Shown here in pieces: positions 8,545 to 18,002 of a stretch of DNA of 64,000 nucleotides. The translations under genes were made by a program, and so were the position numbers. The DNA comes from Allobosea sp. CS1GBMeth4 (lineage in GTDB: Bacteria; Pseudomonadota; Alphaproteobacteria; Rhizobiales; Beijerinckiaceae). Positions within the stretch are counted from its first letter, which is position 1. Each line of letters opens with the position of its first letter. Where the stretch lies: positions 160,494 through 224,493 of the forward strand of contig NZ_FYAS01000031.1 of the NCBI RefSeq assembly GCF_900185715.1, in the 5' to 3' direction. The notes below the pieces were generated by a model. It was not told the origin of the DNA. It did no database searches and saw only the letters and a list, made by a program, of their open reading frames with translations.

Positions 8545-11500
8545 TCAAATCCCGATCGGGCGGCGCAGGTCGAGGGTCATCGGGAACTCCGGACTACGCT
8601 CTTCCGCGGGAATCGCCAGCAGCCCGGGACTATGGCCGATCGCCTCGAAGCGGGCCAGCCTCCTGGCTTCCGCCTCGTAGGAATTCACAGGCGGCGTCTC
8701 GTAATTGCGACCGCCCGGATGGGCGACGTGATAGACGCAGCCGCCGAGCGAGCGCCCCGCCCAGCTATCGACGATGTCGAAGGTCAGGGGCGCATGCACC
8801 GCAATCGTCGGGTGGAGCCCGGAGGCCGGCTGCCAGGCCTTGAAGCGCAGCCCGGCGATGCTGATCCCGGCGGCGACCTCGGTCATCGGCAGCGCCCGCC
8901 CGTTGCAGGCGATCACATGCCGGCCGGGCGTCAGCCCGCTCGCCTTGACCTGCAGCCGCTCCACCGAGCTGTCGACATAGCGCACCGTGCCGCCGATCGC
9001 GCCCTCCTCGCCCATCACGTGCCAGGGCTCGAGCGCCTGGCGCAGTTCGAGCTCGACCCCGCCATGGTTGACCTTGCCGTAGAAGGGGAAGCGGAATTCG
9101 TGCTGCGCCGCGAACCAGCTCGGGTCGAGCCGGTAGCCGGCCCGTTCGAGATCGGCGAGCACGTCGCGGAAATCCTGCCAGACGATCTCCGGCAGCATGA
9201 AACGATCGTGCAGGCTGGTGCCCCAGCGCACCAGCCTGCCGGCTTGCGGCTCCCGCCAGAACCAGGCGATCAGCGCCCGGATCAGCACTTGCTGCGCCAG
9301 CGACATGCGCGCATCCGGCGGCATCTCGAAGGAGCGGAACTCGATCAGCCCGAGCCGTCCCGTCGGCCCGTCCGGCGAATAGAGCTTGTCGATGCAGATC
9401 TCGGTGCGGTGGGTGTTGCCGGAGACGTCGATCAGCAGGTTGCGGTAGAGCCGGTCGACAAGCCAGAGCGGAATCCCGGGCTCGCCCGGCTCCGGCGTCT
9501 GCGCCAGCGCGATCTCGAGCTCGTAGAGCTGGTCGTGCCGGGCCTCGTCGATGCGCGGCGCCTGGCTGGTCGGGCCGATGAACAGGCCGGAGAACAGGTA
9601 GGACAGCGCGGGGTGGCGCTGCCAGTAGACAACGATGCTCTTGAGCAGGTCGGGCCTGCGCAGGAACGGGCTGTCGGCCGGCGTCACGCCGCCGAGCACG
9701 ACATGGTTGCCGCCGCCCGTGCCGGTATGGCGGCCATCGACCATGAACTTCTCGGCGCCGAGCCGCGACTGGCGCGCTTCCTCGTAGACGCCCCGGGTGA
9801 TCGCGACGGCCTCGGCCCAGGTCCTCGCGGGATGGATGTTGACCTCGATCACGCCGGGGTCGGGCGTGACCTTGATGATGTTGAGGCGAGGGTCGTGCGG
9901 CGGCGCATAGCCCTCGATATGGACGGGCTGGCCGTGCGCTTCCGCCGCCGCCTCGATGCTGGCGATCAGGTCGAGATAGTCCTCCAGCCGCTCGACCGGC
10001 GGCAGGAAGACGCAGAGCACGCCGTCGCGAACTTCCAGGCTGAGCGCGGTGCGCACCGCCGCGGCGCCGAGCTCCTGCTCGACGATCTCCTGGCGCGGCG
10101 CTTGCGGCGCGGCGCTCGCGGCCGGGCGGGTCGGCTGCACCGGCCCGTCGAAGACCGGCGGCGGGTCGGCGGCGAGCGGCGCTCCGGGCGAAGCGGCCGC
10201 GGCGGGCGGCAGCGGCCCGCGCGGCTCCATCGGGTCCTGCGGGTGGACATGCGGATAGGCACTCGCCGGCACATGCGGCAGCGAGCCGAGGGGCAGACGG
10301 AAGCCGACCGGCGAGTCGCCCGGCACCAGGAACAGCTTGCCGCGCCGCAGCGTCCACTTCTCCGAACGCCAGCGCCGGTCGCCCGCCGCCGCCTGCCAGC
10401 GCTGTACCGGGATGACATAGCCGCTCGGCCTGCCGAGGCCGCGCTCGAACACGCGCACCATGCGCGCGCGCTCCTCCGGGTCGGAGAGCTTCGGATCGAG
10501 CGGATCGACATTGTCCGGCAGCTGGCCTTCCTTCAGCAGCCAGTGGCCGGTGTCCTCATAGGCGGGCAGCACATACTCGGCGCCGAGGCCGAGCCGCTCG
10601 GACAGATTTGCGGCGAGCGTCTCGACCGCGGCCGGCGTCGGTGCAGCCTCGCGCTCGCGGTCGTCGCCGGTCCCGGCGCCGGGCTCGCGCGCGATCAGTG
10701 CGGCGTTGCGCCAGATCGGCTCGCCGTCCTGGCGCCAGTAGAGCGCGAAGGCCCAGCGCGGCAGGCTCTCGCCCGGATACCATTTGCCCTGGCCGTAATG
10801 CAGCATGCCGCCCGGGGCGAACCGCTCGCGCAGACGGCGGATCAGGACATCGGCGCGTTCGCGCTTGGTCGGGCCGACGGCGGCGGTGTTCCATTCCTCG
10901 CCGGTCTGGTCGTCGACCGAGACGAAGGTCGGCTCGCCGCCCATGGTCAGCCGGACGTCCTGCGCCTGCAGGTCGGCCTCGACCTTTTCGCCGAGTGCGT
11001 CGAGCTCGGCCCAGGATCCGTCGGAGAAGGGCAGGGTGATGCGCGGCACCTCGTGCACGCGCGCGACGCTCATCTCGAAGCCGAACTGCGTCTCGGCATA
11101 GCTCGCTACGCCGCTGACCGGCGCGGCCGAGCGGTAATGCGGCGTCGCCGCCAGCGGCAGGTGACCCTCGCCGGTGAGCAGCCCCGAGGTCGGGTCGAGC
11201 CCGATCCAGCCGGCACCGGGAATGTAGACCTCGGCCCAGGCGTGCAGGTCGGTGAAATCCTTGTCGGTGCCACGCGGCCCTTCCAGCGGATCGATGTCCG
11301 CCTTCATCTGGATCAGGTAGCCGGAGACGAAGCGGGCGGCGAGGCCGAGATGGCGCAGGATCTGGACGAGCAGCCAGGAGGTGTCGCGGCAGGAGCCGGA
11401 TTTGAGCCCGAGCGTCTGCTCGGGCTCCTGCACGCCCGGCTCCAACCGGATGCCGTAGGCGATCAGGCGCTGCAGCCGGGCATTGAGGTCGACGATGAAG

Positions 11501-11928
11501 TTGACGGTGTTGGTCTTGTCGCGCGGGATCGAGGCCAGGAAATCGGCGAAGAGCGGCCCGGCCTCCTCCCTGACGAGGTAGGGCGCGAGCTCGTCATGCA
11601 ACTCCTCGGGATAGGCGAAGGGGAAGTCCTCGGCCTCGCTCGCCACGAAGAAGTCGAACGGGTTGACCACCGCGAGCTCCGTGACGAGGTCGACCTCGAT
11701 ACGGAACTCGGTCACGGGTTCGGGGAAGACGTAGCGCGCCAGCCAGTTGCCGTTCGGGTCCTGCTGCCAGTTCACGAAATGCTGCGCCGGCGTGACCTTG
11801 AGCGAATAGCTCTTCACCGCCGAGCGGCAATGCGGCGCCGGCCGCAGCCGGATGATCTGGGGGCCGAGCGTGACCGGGCGGTCGTAGCGGTAATGGGTGA
11901 GGTGGTGCAGTGCGGCGATGATGGCCAA
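8545..11928 (-). CDS. Large transglutaminase / DUF2126 protein
   Basis: A protein of about 1127 residues. The N-terminal third is a bacterial transglutaminase module with C180 (SGSCRDTSW), H229 (DLHAWAEV) and D245 (GLDPTSG). A DUF2126 region follows from about residue 320 to the C-terminus, with a Pro/Ala-rich linker near residues 590-630. No function is established. TTG 11928 is preferred because a GGGGTGAG Shine-Dalgarno lies just upstream and homologues begin at the [14 protein letters not shown] segment; the frame stays open to GTG-type starts near 12006. It is the first gene of a tight minus-strand operon with the ATP-grasp/alpha-E, small transglutaminase and HAD genes. Confidence 0.9.
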   Translation of the reverse strand: MAIIAALHHLTHYRYDRPVTLGPQIIRLRPAPHCRSAVKSYSLKVTPAQHFVNWQQDPNGNWLARYVFPEPVTEFRIEVDLVTELAVVNPFDFFVASEAEDFPFAYPEELHDELAPYLVREEAGPLFADFLASIPRDKTNTVNFIVDLNARLQRLIAYGIRLEPGVQEPEQTLGLKSGSCRDTSWLLVQILRHLGLAARFVSGYLIQMKADIDPLEGPRGTDKDFTDLHAWAEVYIPGAGWIGLDPTSGLLTGEGHLPLAATPHYRSAAPVSGVASYAETQFGFEMSVARVHEVPRITLPFSDGSWAELDALGEKVEADLQAQDVRLTMGGEPTFVSVDDQTGEEWNTAAVGPTKRERADVLIRRLRERFAPGGMLHYGQGKWYPGESLPRWAFALYWRQDGEPIWRNAALIAREPGAGTGDDREREAAPTPAAVETLAANLSERLGLGAEYVLPAYEDTGHWLLKEGQLPDNVDPLDPKLSDPEERARMVRVFERGLGRPSGYVIPVQRWQAAAGDRRWRSEKWTLRRGKLFLVPGDSPVGFRLPLGSLPHVPASAYPHVHPQDPMEPRGPLPPAAAASPGAPLAADPPPVFDGPVQPTRPAASAAPQAPRQEIVEQELGAAAVRTALSLEVRDGVLCVFLPPVERLEDYLDLIASIEAAAEAHGQPVHIEGYAPPHDPRLNIIKVTPDPGVIEVNIHPARTWAEAVAITRGVYEEARQSRLGAEKFMVDGRHTGTGGGNHVVLGGVTPADSPFLRRPDLLKSIVVYWQRHPALSYLFSGLFIGPTSQAPRIDEARHDQLYELEIALAQTPEPGEPGIPLWLVDRLYRNLLIDVSGNTHRTEICIDKLYSPDGPTGRLGLIEFRSFEMPPDARMSLAQQVLIRALIAWFWREPQAGRLVRWGTSLHDRFMLPEIVWQDFRDVLADLERAGYRLDPSWFAAQHEFRFPFYGKVNHGGVELELRQALEPWHVMGEEGAIGGTVRYVDSSVERLQVKASGLTPGRHVIACNGRALPMTEVAAGISIAGLRFKAWQPASGLHPTIAVHAPLTFDIVDSWAGRSLGGCVYHVAHPGGRNYETPPVNSYEAEARRLARFEAIGHSPGLLAIPAEERSPEFPMTLDLRRPIGI

Positions 11929-12069
11929 GAGCTCACCCCTGCTTTGCCTGGCGCGCTGCTCCGCACGTGCAGGCTCCCGAACGGCCCGGCCGGCCGATTC
12001 CGCCACGATAGCGGCAGAGAAGAGCGGGGCAAGCCGCTTGCTGAGCAGAAATGCGCCGGCAATTCAGGC

Positions 12070-12081
12070 TGTTGCGCAACA
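12070..12081. promoter_or_regulatory. 12-bp perfect palindrome in divergent promoter region
   Basis: TGTTGCGCAACA is a perfect palindrome in the 281-base region between the divergent transglutaminase operon (start 11928) and the ABC importer operon (start 12210). It could be an operator for either transcript. No matching regulator gene is nearby, so this is only a candidate. Confidence 0.35.
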
Positions 12082-12209
12082 AGCGTGCAAGCGCGCCCGG
12101 TTTGCCGGAAAGTCGTTCGGCACCCGCTGGACATCGGACACGATCTGGCCACAGAGTGCGCGCCAACGGGCACCCGGGAGTGCCCGCGGACAGCACAACG
12201 GGGAATTCC

Positions 12210-13799
12210 ATGCGTCATGTTGTGAAACTGATGGCGGCCTCCGCCTTCGCCGCTCTGCTGGCGACGACCGCCCAGGCCCAGACGCCCAAAGACACCATCG
12301 TCATGGCCAAGCAGATCGACGACATCATCACGCTCGATCCGGCCGAGGCCTTCGAGTTCTCGGGCGTCGAGGTCGGCGCCAACGTCTACGACAAGCTGAT
12401 CGGCGTCGATCTCAAGAACAACAACGCCCTCGTCGGCGAGCTCGCCCAGAGCTGGACGGTCAGCCCCGACAACCTGACCTACACCTTCAAGCTCCGGCCC
12501 GGGGTCAAGTTCCACTCCGGCAATCCGCTCACCGCCGCCGACGTGGTCTATTCCTTCCAGCGCGCGGTGACGCTGAACAAGTCGCCGGGCTTCATCCTCA
12601 CCCAGTTCGGCCTGAACAAGGATACGGTGCTCGACAAGGTGAAGGCCGTCGACGACCAGACCGTGTCGGTCACGGTCTCCAAGCCCTTCGCGCCGAGCTT
12701 CTTCCTCAACTGCCTGACCTCGGGCGTCGCCGGCATCGTCGATTCCAAGCTCGTCAAGGCCAACGAGAAGGATGGCGACTGGGGCAATGCCTGGCTCAAG
12801 CTGAACTCGGCCGGCTCCGGCGCCTACAAGGTCCGCGCCTATCGCCCGAACGAGCAATACGCGCTCGACGCCAACGAGAGCTGGTACAAGGGTGCGCCCA
12901 AGACCAAGCGCGTCATCGTCCGCCACGTCGCCGAGCCGGCCTCGCAGCGCCTGCTGCTGGAGAAGGGCGACATCGACATCGCGCGCAACCTCTCCAAGGA
13001 CCAGCTCGCCGCGGTCAAGAGCAACGCCAACGTCAAGATCGTCCAGGGCGACAAGGGCTACATCCTCTATCTCGGCCTGAACCAGAAGAATCCGAACCTC
13101 GCCAAGCCCGAGGTCCGCGAGGCACTGAAATGGCTGGTCGACTACGAGTCGATCGAACGCAACATCGTCGAGGGCACCTACAAGGGCCACGAGGCCTTCC
13201 TGCCCAAGGGCTTCCTCGGCGCCATCGACGACAAGCCCTACAAGCTCGACGTCGCCAAGGCCAAGGAGCTGCTCGCCAAGGCCGGCCTGTCGAACGGCTT
13301 CACCGTCACCATGGACACGCGCTCGGTCTCGCCGATCACCGACATCGCCCAGGCGATCCAGTCGACCTGGGCCCAGGCCGGCATCAAGCTCGAGATCATC
13401 CCCGGCGACGGCAAGCAGACGCTGACCAAGTACCGCGCCCGCACCCATGACATCTATATCGGCCAGTGGGGTCCGGACTATCTCGACCCGCACACCAATG
13501 CCGAGACCTTCGCCATCAACGAGGACAATGGCGAGGACGCCAAGTCGAAGACGCTCGCCTGGCGCAATGCCTGGGACATCCCGGAGATGACCAAGATCAC
13601 CCAGGCCAACGTGCTCGAGACCGACGCGGCCAAGCGCGCCGCCGTCTATGGCGACCTTCAGCGCCAGCATCAGAAGGTCTCGCCCTTCGTCATCATGTTC
13701 CAGCAGATCGAAGTCTCGGCGCAGCGCAAGGGCGTCGACAACTGGGTGATCGGACCGAGCTCCGACACCAATTTCTACGCTCCGATCACCAAGAACTGA
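12210..13799 (+). CDS. ABC importer substrate-binding protein, family 5 (importer 1)
   Basis: A 529-residue periplasmic solute-binding protein of the dipeptide/oligopeptide/nickel family (SBP_bac_5). Residues 1-23 are a Sec signal peptide ending ATTAQA before Q24. The mature protein shows typical family segments: LNPAEAFE-like ITLDPAEAF, LVGELAQSWTVSPD, TYTFKLRPGVKFHSG and LTAADVVYSFQR. It would deliver a peptide or similar solute to the two permeases encoded next. A 142-bp palindromic element separates it from the first permease gene. The exact ligand cannot be read from sequence. The start ATG 12210 is the one that directly precedes the signal peptide; the frame is open further upstream. 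Confidence 0.9.
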   Translation: MRHVVKLMAASAFAALLATTAQAQTPKDTIVMAKQIDDIITLDPAEAFEFSGVEVGANVYDKLIGVDLKNNNALVGELAQSWTVSPDNLTYTFKLRPGVKFHSGNPLTAADVVYSFQRAVTLNKSPGFILTQFGLNKDTVLDKVKAVDDQTVSVTVSKPFAPSFFLNCLTSGVAGIVDSKLVKANEKDGDWGNAWLKLNSAGSGAYKVRAYRPNEQYALDANESWYKGAPKTKRVIVRHVAEPASQRLLLEKGDIDIARNLSKDQLAAVKSNANVKIVQGDKGYILYLGLNQKNPNLAKPEVREALKWLVDYESIERNIVEGTYKGHEAFLPKGFLGAIDDKPYKLDVAKAKELLAKAGLSNGFTVTMDTRSVSPITDIAQAIQSTWAQAGIKLEIIPGDGKQTLTKYRARTHDIYIGQWGPDYLDPHTNAETFAINEDNGEDAKSKTLAWRNAWDIPEMTKITQANVLETDAAKRAAVYGDLQRQHQKVSPFVIMFQQIEVSAQRKGVDNWVIGPSSDTNFYAPITKN

Positions 13800-13820
13800 G
13801 GCGTTTCGTCGAGCCGCTAC

Positions 13821-13962
13821 CGTCATTCCGGGGCAGCGCCAGCGGCGAGCCCCGGAAACCATGAACACGGCCCCTGGGCGAGAGTGGCCAGCGCCGTGAC
13901 AGCTCGCTAATCGCGCTTTCATGGATTCCGGGCCCAGGCCTTCGGCCTGCCCCGGAGAAACC
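13821..13962. repeat. Palindromic intergenic repeat, family A, copy 1
   Basis: Inverted arms (CATTCCGGGGCAG... and ...CTGCCCCGGAGAA) flank a loop containing CCATGAAC / TCATGGATTCCGGG. The same arm sequences recur at 16873, 21034 and 38655. It lies between the binding-protein gene and the first permease gene of importer 1. Confidence 0.85.
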
Positions 13963-14025
13963 GACGTGGCCCCGCCCCGCGAGGGCGGGCGATGCCTCCA
14001 AGAACAAGAAAGGACGGAGCCGACG

Positions 14026-15093
14026 ATGGTCGCCATCAGTGCACCGACTCCACCCGCCCCGCCGCGCGCCAGGGGCCGCGCCGCCCGCTGGGCCAAGATC
14101 CTCGGCCGCGAACTGACCACGGTCGCGATCACCATCTTCGGCCTGCTGCTGGTCACCTTCCTGATCGCCCGCGTCATGCCGATCGACCCGGTCCTCGCCG
14201 TGGTCGGCGACCGGGCTCCGGCCGACGTCTACGAGAAGGCGCGGCTCGCGCTCGGCCTCGACAAGCCGTATTGGCAGCAATTCGCCATCTATATCGGCAA
14301 GGTCTTCACGGGCGATCTCGGAACCTCCGTGCTGACGGCCCAGAAGGTCACCGACGACATCAAGACGGTGTTCCCGGCGACGCTGGAGCTGGCGACCCTC
14401 GGCACGCTGATCGGCGCGGCCCTCGGGGTGCCGCTCGGCATCCTCGCCGCCGTCAACCAGGGCCGCTGGGTCGACCAGATCGCCCGCGTCATCGGGCTGG
14501 TCGGCTATTCCATCCCGGTCTTCTGGCTCGGGCTGATGGGGCTGCTGCTGTTCTACGCCAAGCTCGGCTGGGTGGCCGGGCCCGGCCGCCTCTCGATCGC
14601 CTACCAGGATTTCGTCACGCCGGTGACGGGCCTCGTCATGCTCGATGCCGCCATGCAGGGCGAATGGGAGGCGTGCTGGGACGCCTTCTGGCACCTGATC
14701 CTGCCGGCGTCGGTGCTCGGACTGCTGTCGGTCGCCTATATCAGCCGCATGACCCGCAGCTTCATGATCGCCGAGCTGCAGCAGCAATATGTCGTCGCGG
14801 CGCGGGTGAAGGGCCTGTCGGAATGGCGCGTCGTCTGCGGCCATGCGCTGCGCAACGCCGTCGTACCGCTCGTCACCGTGATCGCGCTCTCCTACATGCA
14901 CCTGCTCGAAGGCTCGGTGCTGACCGAGACCATCTTCGCCTGGCCGGGCCTCGGCCGCTACCTCACCAACGCGCTGCTCAACGCCGACATGAACGCGGTG
15001 CTCGGCGGCACGCTGGTGGTCGGCGCCGTCTTCATCGCGGTCAACCTGTTCTCCGACATTCTCGGCCGGCTGGCCGACCCGCGGGCGCGCTGA
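14026..15093 (+). CDS. ABC importer permease, DppB-type (importer 1)
   Basis: A 355-residue inner-membrane permease of the DppB/OppB family. A cytoplasmic basic N-terminus (about residues 1-28) leads into the first membrane helix (TTVAITIFGLLLVTFLIARV). The conserved coupling loop is near GLSEWRVVCGHALRNAVVPL, and the protein ends with SDILGRLADPRAR, typical of the family. It forms the translocation channel with the next gene product. ATG 14026 has AGGACGGAG upstream. The segment between TM3 and the coupling loop (about residues 180-220) carries an extra loop relative to the shortest family members. It is five bases from the next start region. Confidence 0.92.
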   Translation: MVAISAPTPPAPPRARGRAARWAKILGRELTTVAITIFGLLLVTFLIARVMPIDPVLAVVGDRAPADVYEKARLALGLDKPYWQQFAIYIGKVFTGDLGTSVLTAQKVTDDIKTVFPATLELATLGTLIGAALGVPLGILAAVNQGRWVDQIARVIGLVGYSIPVFWLGLMGLLLFYAKLGWVAGPGRLSIAYQDFVTPVTGLVMLDAAMQGEWEACWDAFWHLILPASVLGLLSVAYISRMTRSFMIAELQQQYVVAARVKGLSEWRVVCGHALRNAVVPLVTVIALSYMHLLEGSVLTETIFAWPGLGRYLTNALLNADMNAVLGGTLVVGAVFIAVNLFSDILGRLADPRAR

Positions 15094-15104
15094 GGAGGAT
15101 GGCC

Positions 15105-16019
15105 ATGGCAGACCACGCTTCCTCCGCCCCCGTCACCTGGCATGCCTGGCTGACCACGACCTCGCCGGAATCGCGCCGGCAGGCCAGGCTCGGCCAGCTC
15201 TACCGGCAATGGCTCGCCTTCCGGAAGAATCCGGCCGCCGTCGCGGGCCTGCTGATCGTCGTCGCGCTGCTGCTGCTCGCGGCCTTCGCGCCGCTGATCG
15301 CACCGCACGACCCGCTCGCCCAGGCGCTCGACCAGCGCCTGCTCGCGCCGTCCGCCCGCAATCTGTTCGGCACCGACGCGCTCGGCCGCGACATCTTCAG
15401 CCGCGTCGTCTACGGCACCCGCGTCACGCTGGTGATCGTGATGCTCGTCGTCGTCACCGTCGGGCCGCTCGGTCTCCTGATCGGCTGCGCTGCCGGCTAT
15501 TTCGGTGGCTGGGTCGACACCGTGCTGATGCGCATCACCGACGTCTTCCTCGCCTTCCCGCGCCTGGTCCTGGCGCTCGCCTTCGTCGCGGCGCTCGGCC
15601 CTGGCCTCGAGAACGCGGTCATCGCCATCGCCTGCACGGCCTGGCCGCCCTATGCCCGCGTCGCCCGCGCCGAGACGATGATCATCCGCAATGCCGACTA
15701 CATCTCGGCGATGCGCCTGCAGGGGGCGAGCCAGATGCGGATCGTGCTGAAGCATGTCGTGCCGATGTGCGTGCCTTCGCTGATCGTGCGCACCACCTAC
15801 GACATGGCCGGCATCATCATCATCGCCGCCGGCCTCGGCTTCCTTGGTCTCGGTGCCCAGCCGCCGATCCCGGAATGGGGCGCGATGATCTCGACGGGCC
15901 GCGAGCAGATCTTCGATCAATGGTGGGTCGCGACCTTCCCCGGCATCGCCATCTGCGTCGTCGCGCTCGGCTTCAACCTGCTCGGCGACGGGCTGCGCGA
16001 CGTGCTGGATGCGAGGTGA
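15105..16019 (+). CDS. ABC importer permease, DppC-type (importer 1)
   Basis: A 304-residue DppC/OppC permease. The cytoplasmic N-terminal helix (FRKNPAAVAGLLIVVALLLL) is followed by the family signature FGTDALGRDIFSRVVYGTRV, the coupling loop (YISAMRLQGASQMRIVLKHVVP) and the C-terminal NLLGDGLRDVLDAR. It pairs with the DppB-type subunit. ATG 15105 is preferred over the in-frame ATG at 15099, because the GAGGAGG Shine-Dalgarno (15092 onward) is then properly spaced. It begins 11 bases after the first permease stop and is followed five bases later by the first ATPase. Confidence 0.92.
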   Translation: MADHASSAPVTWHAWLTTTSPESRRQARLGQLYRQWLAFRKNPAAVAGLLIVVALLLLAAFAPLIAPHDPLAQALDQRLLAPSARNLFGTDALGRDIFSRVVYGTRVTLVIVMLVVVTVGPLGLLIGCAAGYFGGWVDTVLMRITDVFLAFPRLVLALAFVAALGPGLENAVIAIACTAWPPYARVARAETMIIRNADYISAMRLQGASQMRIVLKHVVPMCVPSLIVRTTYDMAGIIIIAAGLGFLGLGAQPPIPEWGAMISTGREQIFDQWWVATFPGIAICVVALGFNLLGDGLRDVLDAR

Positions 16020-16024
16020 GCCCC

Positions 16025-16864
16025 ATGGCTGACGCAGCTCTGCTGAGGCTCGACGACCTGCGCGTCGACTTCCACACCCCGACCGGCATCGTCAACGCGG
16101 TGCGCGGGCTGTCGTTCACCCTCGGCCGCGAGCGGCTCGGCATCGTCGGGGAATCCGGCTCCGGCAAGTCGATGACCGGCCGTGCCATCCTCGACCTGAT
16201 CCCGCATCCAGGCGTGGTCACGGCGAAGCGCATGGAATTCCGCGGCCAGGATCTGATGGCGATGGACAAGCGCAGCCGGCGCAAGCTGCGCGGCCGCCAT
16301 ATCTCCATGGTGATGCAGGACCCGAAATTCTCGCTGAACCCGGTCCAGACGGTCGGTGACCAGATCGCCGAGGCCTATCGCGTTCACCACAAGGCGAGCG
16401 CGCGCGAGGCGAAGGAGCGCAGCCTCGCCATGCTGGAGGCGGTGCAGATCAGGGAGCCGGGGCGGGTCTACGACCTCTACCCGCACGAGGTCTCCGGCGG
16501 CATGGGCCAGCGCGTGATGATCGCGATGATGCTGATCGCCGAGCCGGAGATCCTGATCGCCGACGAGCCGACCTCGGCGCTCGACGTCACCGTGCAGCTG
16601 CAGGTGCTGAAGATCCTCGACGACCTCGTCACCAGCCGCGGCATGGGGCTGATCTTCATCAGCCACGATCTGCATCTGGTGAAATCGTTCTGCGACCGCG
16701 TCATCGTCATGTATGGCGGCAAGGCGATGGAGACACTGCCGGCCGGCGAGCTCGACCGCGCCCGGCACCCCTATACGCGCGGCCTGCTCGGCTGCCTGCC
16801 CGATCTCGACCATCCGCGCGAAACGCTCGCAACCCTCACCCGCGACCCGGCATGGCTGGCATGA
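16025..16864 (+). CDS. ABC importer ATPase, DppD-type (importer 1)
   Basis: A 279-residue ATP-binding subunit: Walker A GESGSGKS (42-49), Q98, signature SGGMG (157-161), Walker B ILIADEP (176-182) and switch His in SHDLHLV. It powers uptake with its partner ATPase. It ends at about residue 279 with DPAWLA and lacks the C-terminal oligopeptide-transporter extension with the CPxxxRC motif that the importer 2 ATPases carry; this short form is known in a subset of the family. A family A palindrome starts 8 bases after its stop and splits it from the second ATPase gene. Confidence 0.92.
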   Translation: MADAALLRLDDLRVDFHTPTGIVNAVRGLSFTLGRERLGIVGESGSGKSMTGRAILDLIPHPGVVTAKRMEFRGQDLMAMDKRSRRKLRGRHISMVMQDPKFSLNPVQTVGDQIAEAYRVHHKASAREAKERSLAMLEAVQIREPGRVYDLYPHEVSGGMGQRVMIAMMLIAEPEILIADEPTSALDVTVQLQVLKILDDLVTSRGMGLIFISHDLHLVKSFCDRVIVMYGGKAMETLPAGELDRARHPYTRGLLGCLPDLDHPRETLATLTRDPAWLA

Positions 16865-16872
16865 ACCTCCAC

Positions 16873-17017
16873 CGTCTTTCCGGGGCGTCGCGTAGCGACG
16901 AGCCCGGAATCCATAACCACTGCGATGGCAGAATGATGCGCGACCGGGGCCACCGGTCTTTCGAAGCCGGTGTTCATGGATTCCGGGCTCGGCCCTGCGG
17001 GCCGCCCCGGAAAGACG
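16873..17017. repeat. Palindromic intergenic repeat, family A, copy 2
   Basis: Nearly perfect outer arms CGTCTTTCCGGGGC and GCCCCGGAAAGACG enclose inner arms around CCCGGAATCCAT / ATGGATTCCGGG. It is located between the two ATPase genes of importer 1. Confidence 0.88.
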
Positions 17018-17030
17018 CAGAGGCGCTGGC

Positions 17031-17786
17031 ATGACCACGACCTCCGCGATCAACGTCGACAGGCTCAACGTCTCCTTCGGCGACTCGCATGTCGTGAAGG
17101 ACCTCTCCTTCGCCGTCGCTCCGGGGGAGAGCTATGGCATCGTCGGCGAATCCGGCTCCGGCAAGTCGACCGTGCTGCGCGTGCTCGCCGGTCTCAACCG
17201 CGACTGGAGCGGCGAAGTCGACATCCTCGGCAAGCGCCAGCCCAAGCTCCGCGACAAGGCCTTCTATCGCGCCGTCCAGATGGTCTTCCAGGACCCTTAC
17301 GGCTCCCTGCATCCGAAGAAGACCGTCGACGACACGCTGGCCGAGCCGCTCGCCATTCACGGCATCCGCGACGCCGAGGCGAAGATCAGCCGCGCCATGC
17401 AGGATGTCGGCCTGCCGACCTCCTTCCGCTTCCGCTATCCGCACCAGCTCTCCGGCGGCCAGCGCCAGCGCGTCGCCATCGCCCGCGCCCTCGTGCTGGA
17501 GCCGACCATCCTGCTGCTCGACGAGCCGACCTCGGCGCTCGACGTCTCGATCCAGGCCGAGGTGCTGAACCTGCTGCAGGCGCTGCGCCATGAGCGCAAG
17601 CTCACCTACATCCTCGTCAGTCACGATCTCGCCGTCGTCGGCCACATGTGCGAGCGTTTGCTGGTCATGCAGTTCGGCCGCGGCGTCGAGGAGATGACCG
17701 CCGCGACGCTCGCCGCCCGCGCCCCGCAGACGGCCTACGCCCAGCAATTGCTGACTGCAAGCGAGGGATTTAGGAGGGCGGGGTAG
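17031..17786 (+). CDS. ABC importer ATPase, DppF-type (importer 1)
   Basis: A 251-residue ATP-binding subunit with Walker A GESGSGKS (39-46), Q-loop MVFQDPYGSLHP, signature SGGQRQR and Walker B ILLLDEPTSALD. The PYGSLHP segment is characteristic of DppF/OppF-type subunits. Like its partner it lacks the C-terminal CPxxxRC extension. It completes a five-gene importer (binding protein, two permeases, two ATPases). The operon is interrupted by two palindromic elements, so expression levels of individual parts may differ. The start ATG follows the repeat by 13 bases without a strong Shine-Dalgarno sequence. Confidence 0.92.
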   Translation: MTTTSAINVDRLNVSFGDSHVVKDLSFAVAPGESYGIVGESGSGKSTVLRVLAGLNRDWSGEVDILGKRQPKLRDKAFYRAVQMVFQDPYGSLHPKKTVDDTLAEPLAIHGIRDAEAKISRAMQDVGLPTSFRFRYPHQLSGGQRQRVAIARALVLEPTILLLDEPTSALDVSIQAEVLNLLQALRHERKLTYILVSHDLAVVGHMCERLLVMQFGRGVEEMTAATLAARAPQTAYAQQLLTASEGFRRAG

Positions 17787-17796
17787 TGTGACAGCG

Positions 17797-17904
17797 CGTC
17801 ATGCTCGGGCTTGACCCGAGCATCTCAGGCCGGAAGAGTTCTGGCTTGGCGCCCGCTGGTCCTGAGATTCTCGGGTCTGCGCTACGCTCCGCCCGAGAAT
17901 GACG
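17797..17904. repeat. Palindromic intergenic repeat, family B (CGTCATGCTCGGGC type)
   Basis: The left end is CGTCATGCTCGGGCTTGACCCGAGCATCTC and the right end is GAGATTCTCGGGTCTGCGCTACGC..CGAGAATGACG, forming nested inverted repeats. It lies between importer 1 and zwf and may act as a bidirectional transcript end. Confidence 0.8.
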
Positions 17905-18002
17905 GCATAGCGGCCCTGTTGCCCAAAGCGTTTGGCAAGCTGCGCCCGTGGTCGCATTGTCATCGCGGGAGTCGGCTCGACTGGCCCGATCAGGAGTAAG
18001 CC

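Noticed and set aside
8374..12225. A very long plus-strand open frame (over 1200 codons) opposite the two large transglutaminase/ATP-grasp genes
   Set aside because: Its composition is Arg/Gly/Ala/His rich with no domain, it lacks a ribosome-binding site, and it mirrors the codon bias of the true genes on the other strand.
13992..16024. Longer starts for the DppC-type permease and first ATPase of importer 1 through open upstream frames
   Set aside because: They would overlap the preceding genes in another frame; ribosome-binding sites and family N-termini support 15105 and 16025.
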